Shown here one piece after another: positions 46,262 through 56,112 of a DNA stretch of 64,000 bases (the stretch's first letter is position 1; the number at the start of each line of letters is the position of its first letter). Under the pieces are notes generated by a model. The model saw only the letters and a program-made list of their open reading frames with translations. It was not told the DNA's origin and did not search any database. The position numbers were made by a program, and so were the translations under genes. This DNA comes from Bacteriovoracaceae bacterium (GTDB lineage: Bacteria; Bdellovibrionota; Bacteriovoracia; Bacteriovoracales; Bacteriovoracaceae), in contig JAMPXB010000011.1 of the NCBI GenBank assembly GCA_023701435.1, forward strand, positions 1 through 64,000, written 5' to 3'.

Positions 46262-47414
46262 ATGGATGACTCACTGAGTCTTAAGCTCTCAGACTACAAA
46301 TCTCAGTTCGCTGAAATTAAATCAACTCTCGAAACAATTCGGAGGTCGCTTTGACGTCGATCGCAAAAAAAATCGACTCAGAGAGATAACCGAACTCGAA
46401 GCTCTAGATGGCTTTTGGAATGATTCCCAAAATGCCTCTAAAATTCAAAAAGAACGCGCCCTTTTAGAGGACGTCATTAAGCTTTATAGCAAAGTCCGTA
46501 ATCTGGCCGATGATTTTGAAGTTCTTTGTGAAATGAGTGATGAGGGAGATGAATCTTCAGCTCGTGAAGCACTCGAACTTTTTCCAAGACTTCAAACTGC
46601 CTTGTCGGAAGCCGAGAAGAAAGCCCTTCTCTCCGGTGAAACTGATCCCAATAATGCTATTGTGACCATCAACTCCGGAGCAGGTGGAACTGAATCCTGT
46701 GACTGGGCCGGTATGCTATTGCGGATGATCACCCGCTGGTGTGAAGAAAAAGGCTTTAAAGCTCAGGTCATGGATTTCCAGTACGGAGATTCCGCTGGGA
46801 TTAAATCTGCTACTTTGATGGTGAATGGGAACTATGCTTACGGTCTTTTGAAGTCGGAAGTAGGGGTTCATCGTCTGGTACGCATTTCACCTTTTGATTC
46901 CAATGCCCGCAGGCACACTTCTTTTGCTTCTGTTTTTGTTAGTGCCGAAGTGGATGACACAATTGAAATTGAAGTTTTAGATAAAGATTTAAGGGTAGAT
47001 ATTTATCGCTCCGGTGGAGCGGGTGGACAGTCGGTAAACACTGCTGACTCAGCTGTACGCTTGACTCACTTACCAACCGGCATTGTGGTCGCTTGTCAGA
47101 ATGAGCGCTCACAAATTCAAAACCGTGCCATGGCGATGAAGATTTTAAAATCTCGTCTTTATGATTACGAATTACAAAAACGTAAAGAAGCTCAGGACAA
47201 GATTGAAAATACCAAAAAGGACATTGCGTGGGGATCGCAGATCCGTTCGTACGTCCTTCACCCTTACCAATTGGTGAAAGATCACCGGACCGGCTTTAGT
47301 TCTTCACAGGCGCAAGCTGTACTTGACGGTGATTTAGATGATTTCATGAAAGCTTACCTCCAGTGGAAATCACTGGGAGGTGAAGTGCAAGATACAGGAA
47401 TGGATGATTTATGA
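46262..47414 (+). CDS. prfB: peptide chain release factor 2 (programmed +1 frameshift)
   Basis: Terminates translation at UGA and UAA. The first frame (46262-46354, MDDSLSLKLSDYKSQ...) ends at an in-frame TGA after CTT. Skipping one base restores the second frame, which continues LDVDRKKNRLREITEL and ends at 47414; together about 383 residues. The second frame has the codon-recognition motif SPF (HRLVRISPFDSNARR) and the catalytic GGQ (SGGAGGQSVNTA). The 60 residues before the first Met of frame two align with RF2, which confirms the fusion. Self-regulation by RF2 level is the known family mechanism. Confidence 0.95.
46340..46355 (+). promoter_or_regulatory. RF2 programmed +1 frameshift site
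   Basis: CGGAGGTCGCTTTGAC: an internal Shine-Dalgarno-like GGAGG at 46341-46345, then the slippery CTT (46349-46351), the stop TGA (46352-46354) and a following C. Spacing and context are those of the classical RF2 autoregulatory site. Confidence 0.93.
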
Positions 47415-48976
47415 TGGATGAGAAATTAACGAACTCGGGGAAAATTATGAAAGACAAACACGTACGCCGCTGGACTGAACTCTTTTCTGAACAGATGGAT
47501 GTTCGTCTTGATAAGCGTAAGAAGCTGGAAGAGTTAGGATCAAATCCCTATAAGAATGGCATTAAACCTAATACTAATTTTAAGTATTTAATTGAGCAAT
47601 ATGAGCATAAGGCCAAAGAAGAAATTGGCGAGACACCACGCTACCAGGTTACCGCTCGTGTTATGATGGTCCGTGACTTCGGTAAGGCCGCTTTCCTTCA
47701 GTGTGATGACGGTACGGCCCGTTTCCAGCTTTATGTTAATAAGCAAGTGACTGCAGAAAAAGGTTTTGCTGAATACAAGCTCCTTGATTACGGCGACATC
47801 ATTTATGCTGAGGGTGACGTTTTCAAAACAATGAAAGGGGAGTTGGCCCTCAACGCCCGCGAGTTGACCATTGTAACTAAATCAATTCGTCCACTGCCAG
47901 AGAAGTTCCATGGGTTGACTGATGCTGAGCTTCGCTACCGTATGCGCTACGTAGATATGATCATGAATCCAGAGACTCGTGAAAAACTTCGCAAGCGTTC
48001 AGAAATCGTCCGTTATATCCGTGAGTACTTCTACCAGAATGACTTTCTGGAAGTAGAAACTCCGATGATGCATTCGATTGCCGGTGGGGCTGCGGCCAAG
48101 CCGTTCATGACTCACCATAATGCTCTAGATATGGGACTCTTCATGCGAATTGCACCAGAGCTTCATTTAAAGAGATTAATTGTCGGTGGTTACAATAAAG
48201 TTTTTGAGATGAACCGTTGTTTCCGTAACGAAGGTCTCTCTCTTAAGCACAACCCTGAGTTCACCACGATTGAGTTTTACTGGGCCTATGCCACCTATCA
48301 TGATTTGATGGACTTCACTGAAGAACTCATCACTGGTATTGCCTCTCATGTTCTGAAAACAGACGTGATTAAATTTGGTGAGCATGAAATCAAGCTCAGC
48401 GGACCGTATACAAGACTTACTATGAGAGAAGCTGTTGCTAAGTATACCAGCTCAAGCATGGATCAAGTAAATGATCGCACACACCTGATTGGACTTTTAA
48501 AAGGCACGGAGCAAGATCCAAAGAAAGTAGCGGCTCTTTCATGGGGCAAACTGCTAGTCCTGGCCTTCGAAGAACTAGTTGAAGGCAAACTGATTCAGCC
48601 TACTTTTATCACTGAGTATCCAACTGAAGTTTCTCCACTTTCACGTCGTAATGATGAGAACCCTGAATTCGTTGATCGTTTCGAGTTCTTTATGAATGGC
48701 TGGGAAATTGGTAACGCTTTCTCTGAGCTTAACAATCCAACTGATCAGTTGGAGCGTTTTGCTGAGCAAGCGATGCAGAAAGAAGCTGGTGATGATGAGG
48801 CGAGTGATGTGGATTACGACTTTGTTCGTGCTCTAGAATACGGTATGCCGCCGACAGCTGGTCAAGGTATTGGTATTGACCGCCTGGTCATGATTCTCAC
48901 TGATAGTGCTACTATCCGTGATGTGATCTTGTTCCCATTACTTAAGAAAGAGCAGTTCTTCTCATCTGAAGAATGA
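47411..48976 (+). CDS. lysS: lysyl-tRNA synthetase (class II)
   Basis: Charges tRNA-Lys. An N-terminal OB-fold domain (about 75-165, RVMMVRDFGKAAFLQCDD) is followed by the class II core: motif 1 near FLEVETPMMHSIAGGAAAKP, motif 2 FEMNRCFRNEGLSLKHNPEF, motif 3 GMPPTAGQGIGIDRLVMILT. The length of 521 is usual. The first Met overlaps the prfB stop. The prfB-lysS linkage is a common arrangement. Confidence 0.95.
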   Translation: MMDEKLTNSGKIMKDKHVRRWTELFSEQMDVRLDKRKKLEELGSNPYKNGIKPNTNFKYLIEQYEHKAKEEIGETPRYQVTARVMMVRDFGKAAFLQCDDGTARFQLYVNKQVTAEKGFAEYKLLDYGDIIYAEGDVFKTMKGELALNARELTIVTKSIRPLPEKFHGLTDAELRYRMRYVDMIMNPETREKLRKRSEIVRYIREYFYQNDFLEVETPMMHSIAGGAAAKPFMTHHNALDMGLFMRIAPELHLKRLIVGGYNKVFEMNRCFRNEGLSLKHNPEFTTIEFYWAYATYHDLMDFTEELITGIASHVLKTDVIKFGEHEIKLSGPYTRLTMREAVAKYTSSSMDQVNDRTHLIGLLKGTEQDPKKVAALSWGKLLVLAFEELVEGKLIQPTFITEYPTEVSPLSRRNDENPEFVDRFEFFMNGWEIGNAFSELNNPTDQLERFAEQAMQKEAGDDEASDVDYDFVRALEYGMPPTAGQGIGIDRLVMILTDSATIRDVILFPLLKKEQFFSSEE

Positions 48977-50172
48977 AATCATACTTATCTATCTTAAAAA
49001 TTGTTCTTCATGGTCGATCAGCAGGTAAGATCCTGCTGGCCACCATTTTGAGCTTCACTTTTTCCATCGCCGTTATTCTTTGTACTTTTGGACTGATGGA
49101 CGGCTTTGATCATTTGCTTAAGTCCGGATTAAGACATTCTTCCGGCGATATTCTGATTACCAACCGCCGTGGTTTTTTTAACCTTTCAGAAAATATTCAG
49201 ACCAAACTAAGTACAGTAAGGCCACTTGCCGTGGCGCCGGTGATCCAGACTGAAGCTTTCGCCCTTCGAGGGGATGTCAGTAAAGGTGTTCTGGTTCGAG
49301 GGATTGAAAAAAATAATTTCTCAAATGCCACTGGTCTTGTCCTTAATGTGGAGCCCGGGGATATCGTCATCGGCAATGAACTGGCAAATCAGCTGCGCCT
49401 AAAGATAGGTGATCCACTCGCCCTGACTTTTAGTAAAGGCAATGAATCCGGAGAGTCTCTTCCGATGATTCAACTCTTTAATGTTAGTGGAATTGTAAAG
49501 CACGGGATTTATCAGAAAGATTTGCGTTTTGTTTATCTAAACCGGGCTGAGCTGGCAGAGCTGATGGGACTGGGGAATAAAATTAACCTGGTGATCCTGG
49601 CGACTGAGCCTGCGAATAAACCGCTGGAGTCATTGGAGCCTATAAAAGCTCAGCAAAGAATTTTAAAATCTCAATTAGAATCTGATTTTATCGTTCGTCC
49701 GTTCTGGAACGAATATGACTTTTTGATTGAAGCCGTGAAAGTTGAAAAGTTTTCTATTTCTCTTATTTTGCAGCTGATAGTTGTGGTGGCCGTTTTTAAT
49801 ATCATTGCTTTCGTTATCTATATCATGGAAAAGAAGGCCCAGGATTTTTTCTTCCTAAGGGCCGTGGGTCTTTCACTGACCAGCTTAAATCGCTTTTGGT
49901 TTATATCAGTGATTATTATTTGGAGTGTTTCTTGTGCCGGGGCCCATCTTCTATCGAAGCTGTTTAATTGGAGCCTTCAGAACGTTTCATTTTTACAGAT
50001 TCCGGGAGAAATTTATGTTCTCTCATCTCTTAACGTCAAACTTGATGCCATCGCATATGTAACAGTCTATGGCGTGTCCTTATTGTGGATCTTGCTGGCA
50101 GCCTTTGTTGGATACCTGAAGTTAAAGAAGAAGCCTATCATTCAAGGTCTTAGACAGGAGTTTAGTGCATGA
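48973..50172 (+). CDS. lolC: lipoprotein-releasing ABC transporter permease (LolC/LolE family)
   Basis: Inner-membrane subunit that pulls lipoproteins from the inner membrane. Four membrane helices: one near residues 22-45, and three near 265-288, 308-330 and 360-385. A large periplasmic domain lies between the first two. Only one permease is encoded, so the transporter may be a homodimer (LolF-like) rather than the LolC-LolE heterodimer; a second permease elsewhere cannot be excluded. ATGA overlaps join it to lysS and to the ATPase gene. Confidence 0.85.
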   Translation: MKSYLSILKIVLHGRSAGKILLATILSFTFSIAVILCTFGLMDGFDHLLKSGLRHSSGDILITNRRGFFNLSENIQTKLSTVRPLAVAPVIQTEAFALRGDVSKGVLVRGIEKNNFSNATGLVLNVEPGDIVIGNELANQLRLKIGDPLALTFSKGNESGESLPMIQLFNVSGIVKHGIYQKDLRFVYLNRAELAELMGLGNKINLVILATEPANKPLESLEPIKAQQRILKSQLESDFIVRPFWNEYDFLIEAVKVEKFSISLILQLIVVVAVFNIIAFVIYIMEKKAQDFFFLRAVGLSLTSLNRFWFISVIIIWSVSCAGAHLLSKLFNWSLQNVSFLQIPGEIYVLSSLNVKLDAIAYVTVYGVSLLWILLAAFVGYLKLKKKPIIQGLRQEFSA

Positions 50173-50828
50173 GTTTTATCGAACTTTCGAATGTTGAAAA
50201 ATCATTTGGTAAAACCAAGGTTCTTAGAGGACTCAATTTTACAATCGAGGCCCGTGAATTGGTGGCAATCCGTGGTGCTTCGGGTTCAGGAAAATCAACT
50301 TTGCTCTATTTATTGGGAGGTCTGGATCACCCGACTTCTGGTAAGGTTGTCATTGATGGCAAAAACCTTACATCTATGAATGATGAGGACTTGGCCCATT
50401 TTAGAAACACCAATGTGGGTTTTGTTTTTCAATTCCACTTCCTTTTGCCTTCAATGACATGTCGGGACAATATTCTCTTGCCGGCCAGAATTGGTGGCAA
50501 GGAAACCAAGACTGTAGAAAAAGACATTGAAGAATTAGCAAAAATACTAGGGGTTACACACTGTTTGCCAAAGTTTCCCTTCGAAATTTCAGGTGGTGAG
50601 CAGCAACGCATTAATATCATCAGAGCTCTTTCTTTAAGACCAAAAATTCTTTTGTGTGATGAACCAACAGGAAATTTGGATTCCAAGAATTCTGAGAAAG
50701 TGACCACTCTTCTTAAAAACCTTGCAGCAGATTTTGGGGCAACTCTGTTGGTTGTTACCCATGATGATAAGGTTGCTTCCTATCTCCCTCGTAAAATAGT
50801 CATTGAAGATGGTCAGATAATTGGCTAG
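50169..50828 (+). CDS. lolD: lipoprotein-releasing ABC transporter ATPase LolD
   Basis: Walker A GASGSGKSTLLYLLGG (about 36-51), Q-loop FVFQFHFLLPSMT, ABC signature ISGGEQQRINIIRAL and Walker B ILLCDEPTGNLD are complete. Small size (219) and position next to the LolC-type permease identify it. The Lol system serves the many lipoproteins in this window. Confidence 0.93.
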   Translation: MSFIELSNVEKSFGKTKVLRGLNFTIEARELVAIRGASGSGKSTLLYLLGGLDHPTSGKVVIDGKNLTSMNDEDLAHFRNTNVGFVFQFHFLLPSMTCRDNILLPARIGGKETKTVEKDIEELAKILGVTHCLPKFPFEISGGEQQRINIIRALSLRPKILLCDEPTGNLDSKNSEKVTTLLKNLAADFGATLLVVTHDDKVASYLPRKIVIEDGQIIG

Positions 50829-50884
50829 AATTTCCCCGTCAAATAAAATTAATTACATAGCTTTTCGCGTTAAGGATTCTTGGG

Positions 50885-53188
50885 TTGAAAAAAGCGCAAT
50901 ATCTTCTTCTATTCTTTTATTTTCTGATCGGGCTTAATACCGCTTTCGCTCAAGAAATTATTGGTCCCATCAAGGAAATGTTCCGAGTGGATTCCATTGA
51001 GTTCGAAGGAAACCGTAAGGTTGAATCAGAAGCCATCGTGGAAAAACTAGGTACACGACAGGATATGATGCTTGATAATTACCTCCTTCGAAAAGACCTC
51101 TCTCGTATATACGAGATGAAGTACTTCGAAGAAGTTGAGGCCTATCATAAATTGTCTGGCGACAAAAACATCCTGCTCTTTAAACTCAAAGAAAAACCAA
51201 TTATTTCAAAGATTACTTTTTCCGGTAACGATGAAATCAATGACGATGATCTTAAAGAACAGATCAAGACCAAAGAATTTAACATCCTTGATATCTCAAC
51301 CATAAAGAACGATGTCCTCTTATTGCAGAAGCATTATGAGGAGAAGGGGTATTTCCTTGCCCTGGCCAGTTATCAGGTTACTGATAATGAGAATGGTTCT
51401 GTTGATGTTAAATTTAAGATCAAAGAATGGGACAAGGTTAGGGTTAAGAAAATTACCTTCTTGGGGAATAAAGATATCCAGGATGAAGAACTTAAAAACT
51501 TCATGCAAACCAGGGAAGAGTCTTATTTTTCTTTCCTGTCAGGCTCCGGCAATTTCAAAGAGATCAACTTCCAAACTGATATAGAACGTCTTAAGTACTA
51601 TTATAAGACCCGCGGTTACCTTCAAATCAATGTTCAAAATCCTGAGGTAACAGCGTCGGAAGACAAAAAATGGATTTTCATTACTGTTCGTCTGCAGGAA
51701 GGTCCCCAGTTTACAGTTAACAACATTTCTTTCAATGGAGAGCTTCTCTTCACAGAAAGTGAAATGATGGAAAAACTGAAGTTAAAAACAGACGACATTT
51801 ATAACGAAGAAAATCTCAGACTTGATATCCAGACCTTAACGGAAATGTATCAGGACAAAGGATATGCTTTTGCCAACGTGCTTCGTACTTTGGAAGTGGT
51901 GCCTGGTGAGAATAAGGTTGATGTCATCTTTTCTTTTGAAAAAGGTGTCATTGCTTACTTCGGTAAAATTGTCATGAAAGGCAATACCAAGACCCGTGAC
52001 AAGGTCATTCGCCGTGAATTGAAGATTCATGAAGGTGAGATGTACTCTGGTTCTAAACTTCGTACTTCGAAAGATAACGTTAACAGACTGGGCTTTTTCC
52101 AGCCTGAGAGCGTCGTTTTCAATACCATCACCCGTAAAGGCACAGATAATGTACTGGATGTGGAAGTTTCTATTAAAGAACGTCCAACTGGTCAGATCTC
52201 ACTAGGCGCTGGTTATTCAACTGCCACTAATGGATTTGTGCAGGCTTCGGTGGCGCAAAATAACTTTCGTGGTTTGGGTCAGAATATCAACATGAACTTG
52301 TCCTATTCGGATAAGCAGCAGATTTATAACTTAGGTTTCACTGAGCCATATTTATTCGATACTAAGTGGACTGCCGGTGCTGATTACTACCAGACAGTCT
52401 CTTATTTCATCCGTTCCTTTGCCTATCGTAAGCACGGGGGGGATGTTCGAGTTGGTCATCCTATCTTTGAATACACCCGCTTGTTCCTGACTTACCGCTA
52501 TGAGGACAACAAAGTAAGCGATGTTATCAACGAGGCGATTGACCCTAAAGTTGAGAACGGCTCAGCCTCTTCACTTCAGGCTTCAATTATTCGCGATAAA
52601 CGTAACAATATCTTCGAGCCAAGCAATGGTTACTATACCTCAACCTCTCTGGAGTACACCGGTCTGGGTGGAACGATGAGATGGCTCAAGGCCGAAGCTG
52701 AGGGACGTTACTATCGTCCGGTAATCGGAGATCTCGTTCTCCGTTCACGTGTGCAGGCAGCTCAATTATTTAAGACTACCAACCGTGAAATTCCTCGAGT
52801 TGAAAAATTTTCGATGGGTGGAGCCCGGAATATGAGAGGTTTTAATCTGGAGGATATCGGTCCGATCAGGTTGGCCCGAAATACCGAATCCGGAGCATTA
52901 GAAGAATTTAACTTTGGTGGTCTCTTCAGCTTGCTAGGAACCCTTGAGTTTGAGCATCCACTTATTAAGGAAGCAGGACTTAAATGGGTGGTCTTTTACG
53001 ACGCCGGTAACGTTTATGAGAAACGTATTGGTGAAGATGGCAACTATGCTTTACGAAGCAACTATGGTTTTGGTTTCCGTTGGTTCTCACCGATTGGGGT
53101 TCTCCGATTTGAATTCGGTTTCCCTATTAATCCACGGGAAGACGAAGCTTCTAATCAATTCAACTTTGACATAGGACAACTTTTTTAA
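50885..53188 (+). CDS. bamA: outer-membrane protein assembly factor BamA
   Basis: Inserts beta-barrel proteins in the outer membrane. Signal peptide (ending LNTAFAQ), then five POTRA domains (about 30-420; first begins FRVDSIEFEGNRKVESEAI), then the 16-strand Bac_surface_Ag barrel with the family signature RNMRGFNLEDIGPI and a terminal FDIGQLF. The start is TTG at 50885, preceded by TAAGGA at 50871-50876. Followed by skp after 35 nt. The length of 767 is normal. Confidence 0.94.
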   Translation: MKKAQYLLLFFYFLIGLNTAFAQEIIGPIKEMFRVDSIEFEGNRKVESEAIVEKLGTRQDMMLDNYLLRKDLSRIYEMKYFEEVEAYHKLSGDKNILLFKLKEKPIISKITFSGNDEINDDDLKEQIKTKEFNILDISTIKNDVLLLQKHYEEKGYFLALASYQVTDNENGSVDVKFKIKEWDKVRVKKITFLGNKDIQDEELKNFMQTREESYFSFLSGSGNFKEINFQTDIERLKYYYKTRGYLQINVQNPEVTASEDKKWIFITVRLQEGPQFTVNNISFNGELLFTESEMMEKLKLKTDDIYNEENLRLDIQTLTEMYQDKGYAFANVLRTLEVVPGENKVDVIFSFEKGVIAYFGKIVMKGNTKTRDKVIRRELKIHEGEMYSGSKLRTSKDNVNRLGFFQPESVVFNTITRKGTDNVLDVEVSIKERPTGQISLGAGYSTATNGFVQASVAQNNFRGLGQNINMNLSYSDKQQIYNLGFTEPYLFDTKWTAGADYYQTVSYFIRSFAYRKHGGDVRVGHPIFEYTRLFLTYRYEDNKVSDVINEAIDPKVENGSASSLQASIIRDKRNNIFEPSNGYYTSTSLEYTGLGGTMRWLKAEAEGRYYRPVIGDLVLRSRVQAAQLFKTTNREIPRVEKFSMGGARNMRGFNLEDIGPIRLARNTESGALEEFNFGGLFSLLGTLEFEHPLIKEAGLKWVVFYDAGNVYEKRIGEDGNYALRSNYGFGFRWFSPIGVLRFEFGFPINPREDEASNQFNFDIGQLF

Positions 53189-53223
53189 TTTTGTGATAGA
53201 GTTTTGGCTCTAAGGAGATACTT

Positions 53224-53730
53224 ATGAAACTGATTCTAAGCTTTTTGCTCTTAACTTTCAGCTTCTCTTCATTTTCGGCGACTTTAATAGGACTTGTTGA
53301 TATTCAAAAAATCATCACGACTATCAAAGAAGGTAAGGGAGTACAAAAGACTCTTGAGAAGTCCTTCAATGATAAAAAAGCCCTGCTAAAGAAAGACGAA
53401 GATAAGATCAAGAAGGCCCAGGAAGATTATAAAAAACAATCAATGGTTCTTGCTGAAGCTGCTCGTGCAAATAAAGAGCGTGAAATGCAGGAAATGATGA
53501 TGAAGCTCCAGAATAAAACCATGGAGTATCAGCGCGAAATTCAAAAAATGGAACAGGACATGAAAAAACCTATTCTTGAAAAATTGCGTCCAATCATCGA
53601 CGAAGTATCTCAGGCCAATAAAGTAGATATGACTTTCGAACTTTCAGCTGCTCCAATCGTTTATGCTGCAAATAAAAAAGATCTGACTGAAGAAGTGATC
53701 AAGGCATACGACAAAAAGCATCCGAAGTAG
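53224..53730 (+). CDS. skp: periplasmic chaperone Skp/OmpH
   Basis: Holds unfolded outer-membrane proteins on their way to BamA. Signal peptide (about 1-19, ending FSSFSA), a short strand IGLVDIQKIITTIKEG, a long coiled-coil hairpin (about 40-120, rich in Lys, Glu and Met), then the closing strands VDMTFELSAAPIVYA. The length of 168 is normal. AAGGAG precedes the ATG. Between bamA and lpxD, the usual place. Confidence 0.92.
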   Translation: MKLILSFLLLTFSFSSFSATLIGLVDIQKIITTIKEGKGVQKTLEKSFNDKKALLKKDEDKIKKAQEDYKKQSMVLAEAARANKEREMQEMMMKLQNKTMEYQREIQKMEQDMKKPILEKLRPIIDEVSQANKVDMTFELSAAPIVYAANKKDLTEEVIKAYDKKHPK

Positions 53731-53751
53731 ATCCCGCTCTAAGGAGCACCT

Positions 53752-54792
53752 ATGAAACTCCAAAATTTAAAAGAAATTGAATCGAATCTGACGTTTGTCA
53801 AAAATAGCGAGTGGCCAGAAGAAATTCTGGCCATTTGTTCATTGGACAACCTTACATCAAGTGGACTGGTGTTTATTAAAAACAGCAAGTTCATGGAAAA
53901 ATTCCTTCCTCATTTAGAGAAGGCCGTGTCTTTGAAGATCGGTGCTATCGTTGATGAGAAGTTTTTCGGCATGATGAAGGGCGAAGTTAAAGCGGAGCTG
54001 GAAAAGCTTCCATGGCTTGCGACTTCACCCAATGTAGCGCTCACCTTAACTCTGCTGTCCAAGCCCTTTTATGAACTCAAAATGAAGGGACTTAATACGC
54101 AAGTTGACGGTCGTCAGATGGGAACTGCTGATATCGATCCCACTGCCTTCATTGCTCAGAATGTGTTTATTGGTGAGCATGTGAAAATTGGTGTCAGGGT
54201 CGAAATCATGCCTGGGTCTGTTATCCTTCCCCACACCGAAATTGGCGAAAATACAAAAATCTATTCCAATGTCAGTCTCTATCCCTTCACTAAGATTGGT
54301 AAAAACTGCAGAATCCATTCAGGCACAGTCATTGGTTCAGATGGATTTGGTTATACCTTCCATCAGGGAAAACACCTGAAAATCTGGCATATGGGCGGAG
54401 TTGTCGTTCAAGATGATGTCGAGATTGGATCTAATTCATCCGTCGATGGCGGAACTTTCTCACCGACGATTATAGGTTCTGGAACCCGTATCGATAATCT
54501 GGTGCAAATCGCCCATAACGTAAAACTCGGAAGAGGCTGTGTGATCTGCGGTCAGGCCGGCATTGCCGGTAGTGCTGTACTTGAAGACTTTGTCGTATTA
54601 GGCGGTCGAGCAGCCATTGGTCCAGATTGTCTCATTGGAATGGGAAGTCAGGTGGCCGGAGGAGCTAAGGTTAATGAAGGTGGTACGTGGCCAGCTGGCT
54701 CGAAGCTCGGTGGACATCCTGCAAGGGATCTCAAAGAGTGGATGAGAGGCGTGGCCTATCTTCGCAATGTTTCGTTAAAAGAAAAAAAATAA
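53752..54792 (+). CDS. lpxD: UDP-3-O-(3-hydroxyacyl)glucosamine N-acyltransferase LpxD
   Basis: Third step of lipid A synthesis. An N-terminal uridine-binding domain (about 1-100) precedes a left-handed beta-helix made of hexapeptide repeats ([35 protein letters not shown]), with the catalytic His in [14 protein letters not shown] and the GSDGFGYTF motif. C-terminal helices close the domain. The length of 346 is standard. AAGGAG precedes the ATG. Confidence 0.94.
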   Translation: MKLQNLKEIESNLTFVKNSEWPEEILAICSLDNLTSSGLVFIKNSKFMEKFLPHLEKAVSLKIGAIVDEKFFGMMKGEVKAELEKLPWLATSPNVALTLTLLSKPFYELKMKGLNTQVDGRQMGTADIDPTAFIAQNVFIGEHVKIGVRVEIMPGSVILPHTEIGENTKIYSNVSLYPFTKIGKNCRIHSGTVIGSDGFGYTFHQGKHLKIWHMGGVVVQDDVEIGSNSSVDGGTFSPTIIGSGTRIDNLVQIAHNVKLGRGCVICGQAGIAGSAVLEDFVVLGGRAAIGPDCLIGMGSQVAGGAKVNEGGTWPAGSKLGGHPARDLKEWMRGVAYLRNVSLKEKK

Positions 54793-54801
54793 GGAGTTTG
54801 C

Positions 54802-55296
54802 ATGTTAATGGATAAAACGCAGGTTATGAAATTTTTACCTCATCGTGATCCATTTTTATTCATTGATACGGTTAAAGAAGTTGTTTTGCCAGAGTCTTTG
54901 GCAGGTCAAAAAGGACCATTTACTCCTGCTCAGATGGTTGGAGGAAAAAGTATCTGCACTTTTAAGGTCGATGAAACGGTAAAAGTGCTTGAAGGTCACT
55001 TCCCTGGAAATCCAATTCTCCCTGGTGTTGTTCAGGTGGAAATGATGGCCCAGTCGGCATCTTTTTTATGCGTGTATTGCCTGGATAAACCAATTGAAGA
55101 GACGAAGCTGACAGTTGCTTTAATTTCCATTGATTCAGCTCGATTTAGAAAACCAATTATTCCTCCTATGAATCTAGAAATCCACTCAGTTTTGACGAAG
55201 GTCAGAGGACCTTTTCAAATTTATGATTGTGAAATCTATTCAGAGGGCGAGTTATTATCACAATGTAATGTTATGGCCTCATTAAAAATCGAATAA
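54802..55296 (+). CDS. fabZ: 3-hydroxyacyl-ACP dehydratase FabZ
   Basis: Hot-dog fold dehydratase of fatty acid synthesis, which competes with LpxA for 3-hydroxyacyl-ACP. LPHRDPFLFIDTV near the N-terminus and the catalytic His and Glu in GHFPGNPILPGVVQVEMMAQ are present. At 164 residues it is slightly longer than usual because of an insertion near residues 34-49. AAGGAG lies before the ATG at 54802; an in-frame ATG at 54808 is also possible. Lies between lpxD and lpxA. Confidence 0.93.
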   Translation: MLMDKTQVMKFLPHRDPFLFIDTVKEVVLPESLAGQKGPFTPAQMVGGKSICTFKVDETVKVLEGHFPGNPILPGVVQVEMMAQSASFLCVYCLDKPIEETKLTVALISIDSARFRKPIIPPMNLEIHSVLTKVRGPFQIYDCEIYSEGELLSQCNVMASLKIE

Positions 55297-55306
55297 GGAA
55301 TTTTAT

Positions 55307-56110
55307 ATGTCTAAGAATTACGAAGCACATCCAATGTCATTCATTCACCCTGAAGCAAAAATTGGAAATAATGTAAAAATTGGTCCTTTCTGCGTGATTG
55401 GCGCTAATGTTGAAATTGGAGATGACTGCATTCTTCACTCAAATGTGGTGATTGATGGTCATACCAAGATTGGTAAGGGAAATAAGTTTTTCCAGTTTGG
55501 CTCTATCGGTGCTCCTCCACAGGATAACTCTTATAAAGGCGAACCAACTGAAACAATCATTGGAGACAACAATACTTTCCGTGAATATGTTTCTATCCAC
55601 CGTGGAACTTTAAAGCAGGATTTGAAAACAGTCATAGGTTCAAACTCTTTATTTATGGCCTACTGTCATATTGCTCATGACTGTACACTAGGTAACAACC
55701 TGACTTTCGCCAACTCTGTTAACCTCGCTGGACATGTGAATATTGGCGACCGAGTTATTGTCGGTGGTAACACTGGTATCTCTCAGTTTGTAACCCTTGG
55801 TAAGGGCGCTTACATCGGAGGCGGTTCAGGTATTGACCGTGATGTTCCTAACTTCTGTACCGCCTACGGTAACCGTATCCGTCTTAAGGGTATTAATATC
55901 ATTGGATTGAAACGTCAGGGTCATTCAAAAGAAATTGTTTCTGAAGTGGTTGATTTTTACCGCACAATGGAAGCTTCGGCTTTGGCCCCAAGAGCCTTTG
56001 TTTCTCATCCAGAATTAATGGAAGAATATAAGAACAATGTTGTAATCCATGACATCGCTGAATTCATCAAGAAATCAGAAATTGGAATTGCTCCATTCAT
56101 GGCAGGCTAA
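55307..56110 (+). CDS. lpxA: UDP-N-acetylglucosamine O-acyltransferase LpxA
   Basis: First step of lipid A synthesis. Hexapeptide beta-helix from residue 10 (IHPEAKIGNNVKIGPFCVIG), with the conserved FGSIGAPPQDNSYKGEPTET segment and the catalytic His in CHIAHDCTLGNNL. The GNRIRLKGINIIGLKRQG segment and C-terminal helices are also typical. The length of 267 is normal. Confidence 0.95.
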   Translation: MSKNYEAHPMSFIHPEAKIGNNVKIGPFCVIGANVEIGDDCILHSNVVIDGHTKIGKGNKFFQFGSIGAPPQDNSYKGEPTETIIGDNNTFREYVSIHRGTLKQDLKTVIGSNSLFMAYCHIAHDCTLGNNLTFANSVNLAGHVNIGDRVIVGGNTGISQFVTLGKGAYIGGGSGIDRDVPNFCTAYGNRIRLKGINIIGLKRQGHSKEIVSEVVDFYRTMEASALAPRAFVSHPELMEEYKNNVVIHDIAEFIKKSEIGIAPFMAG

Positions 56111-56112
56111 TC

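Noticed and set aside
46533-47414. RF2 starting at the first Met of the second frame
   Set aside because: The preceding 60 residues in this frame match RF2, and a classical frameshift site joins them to an upstream start.
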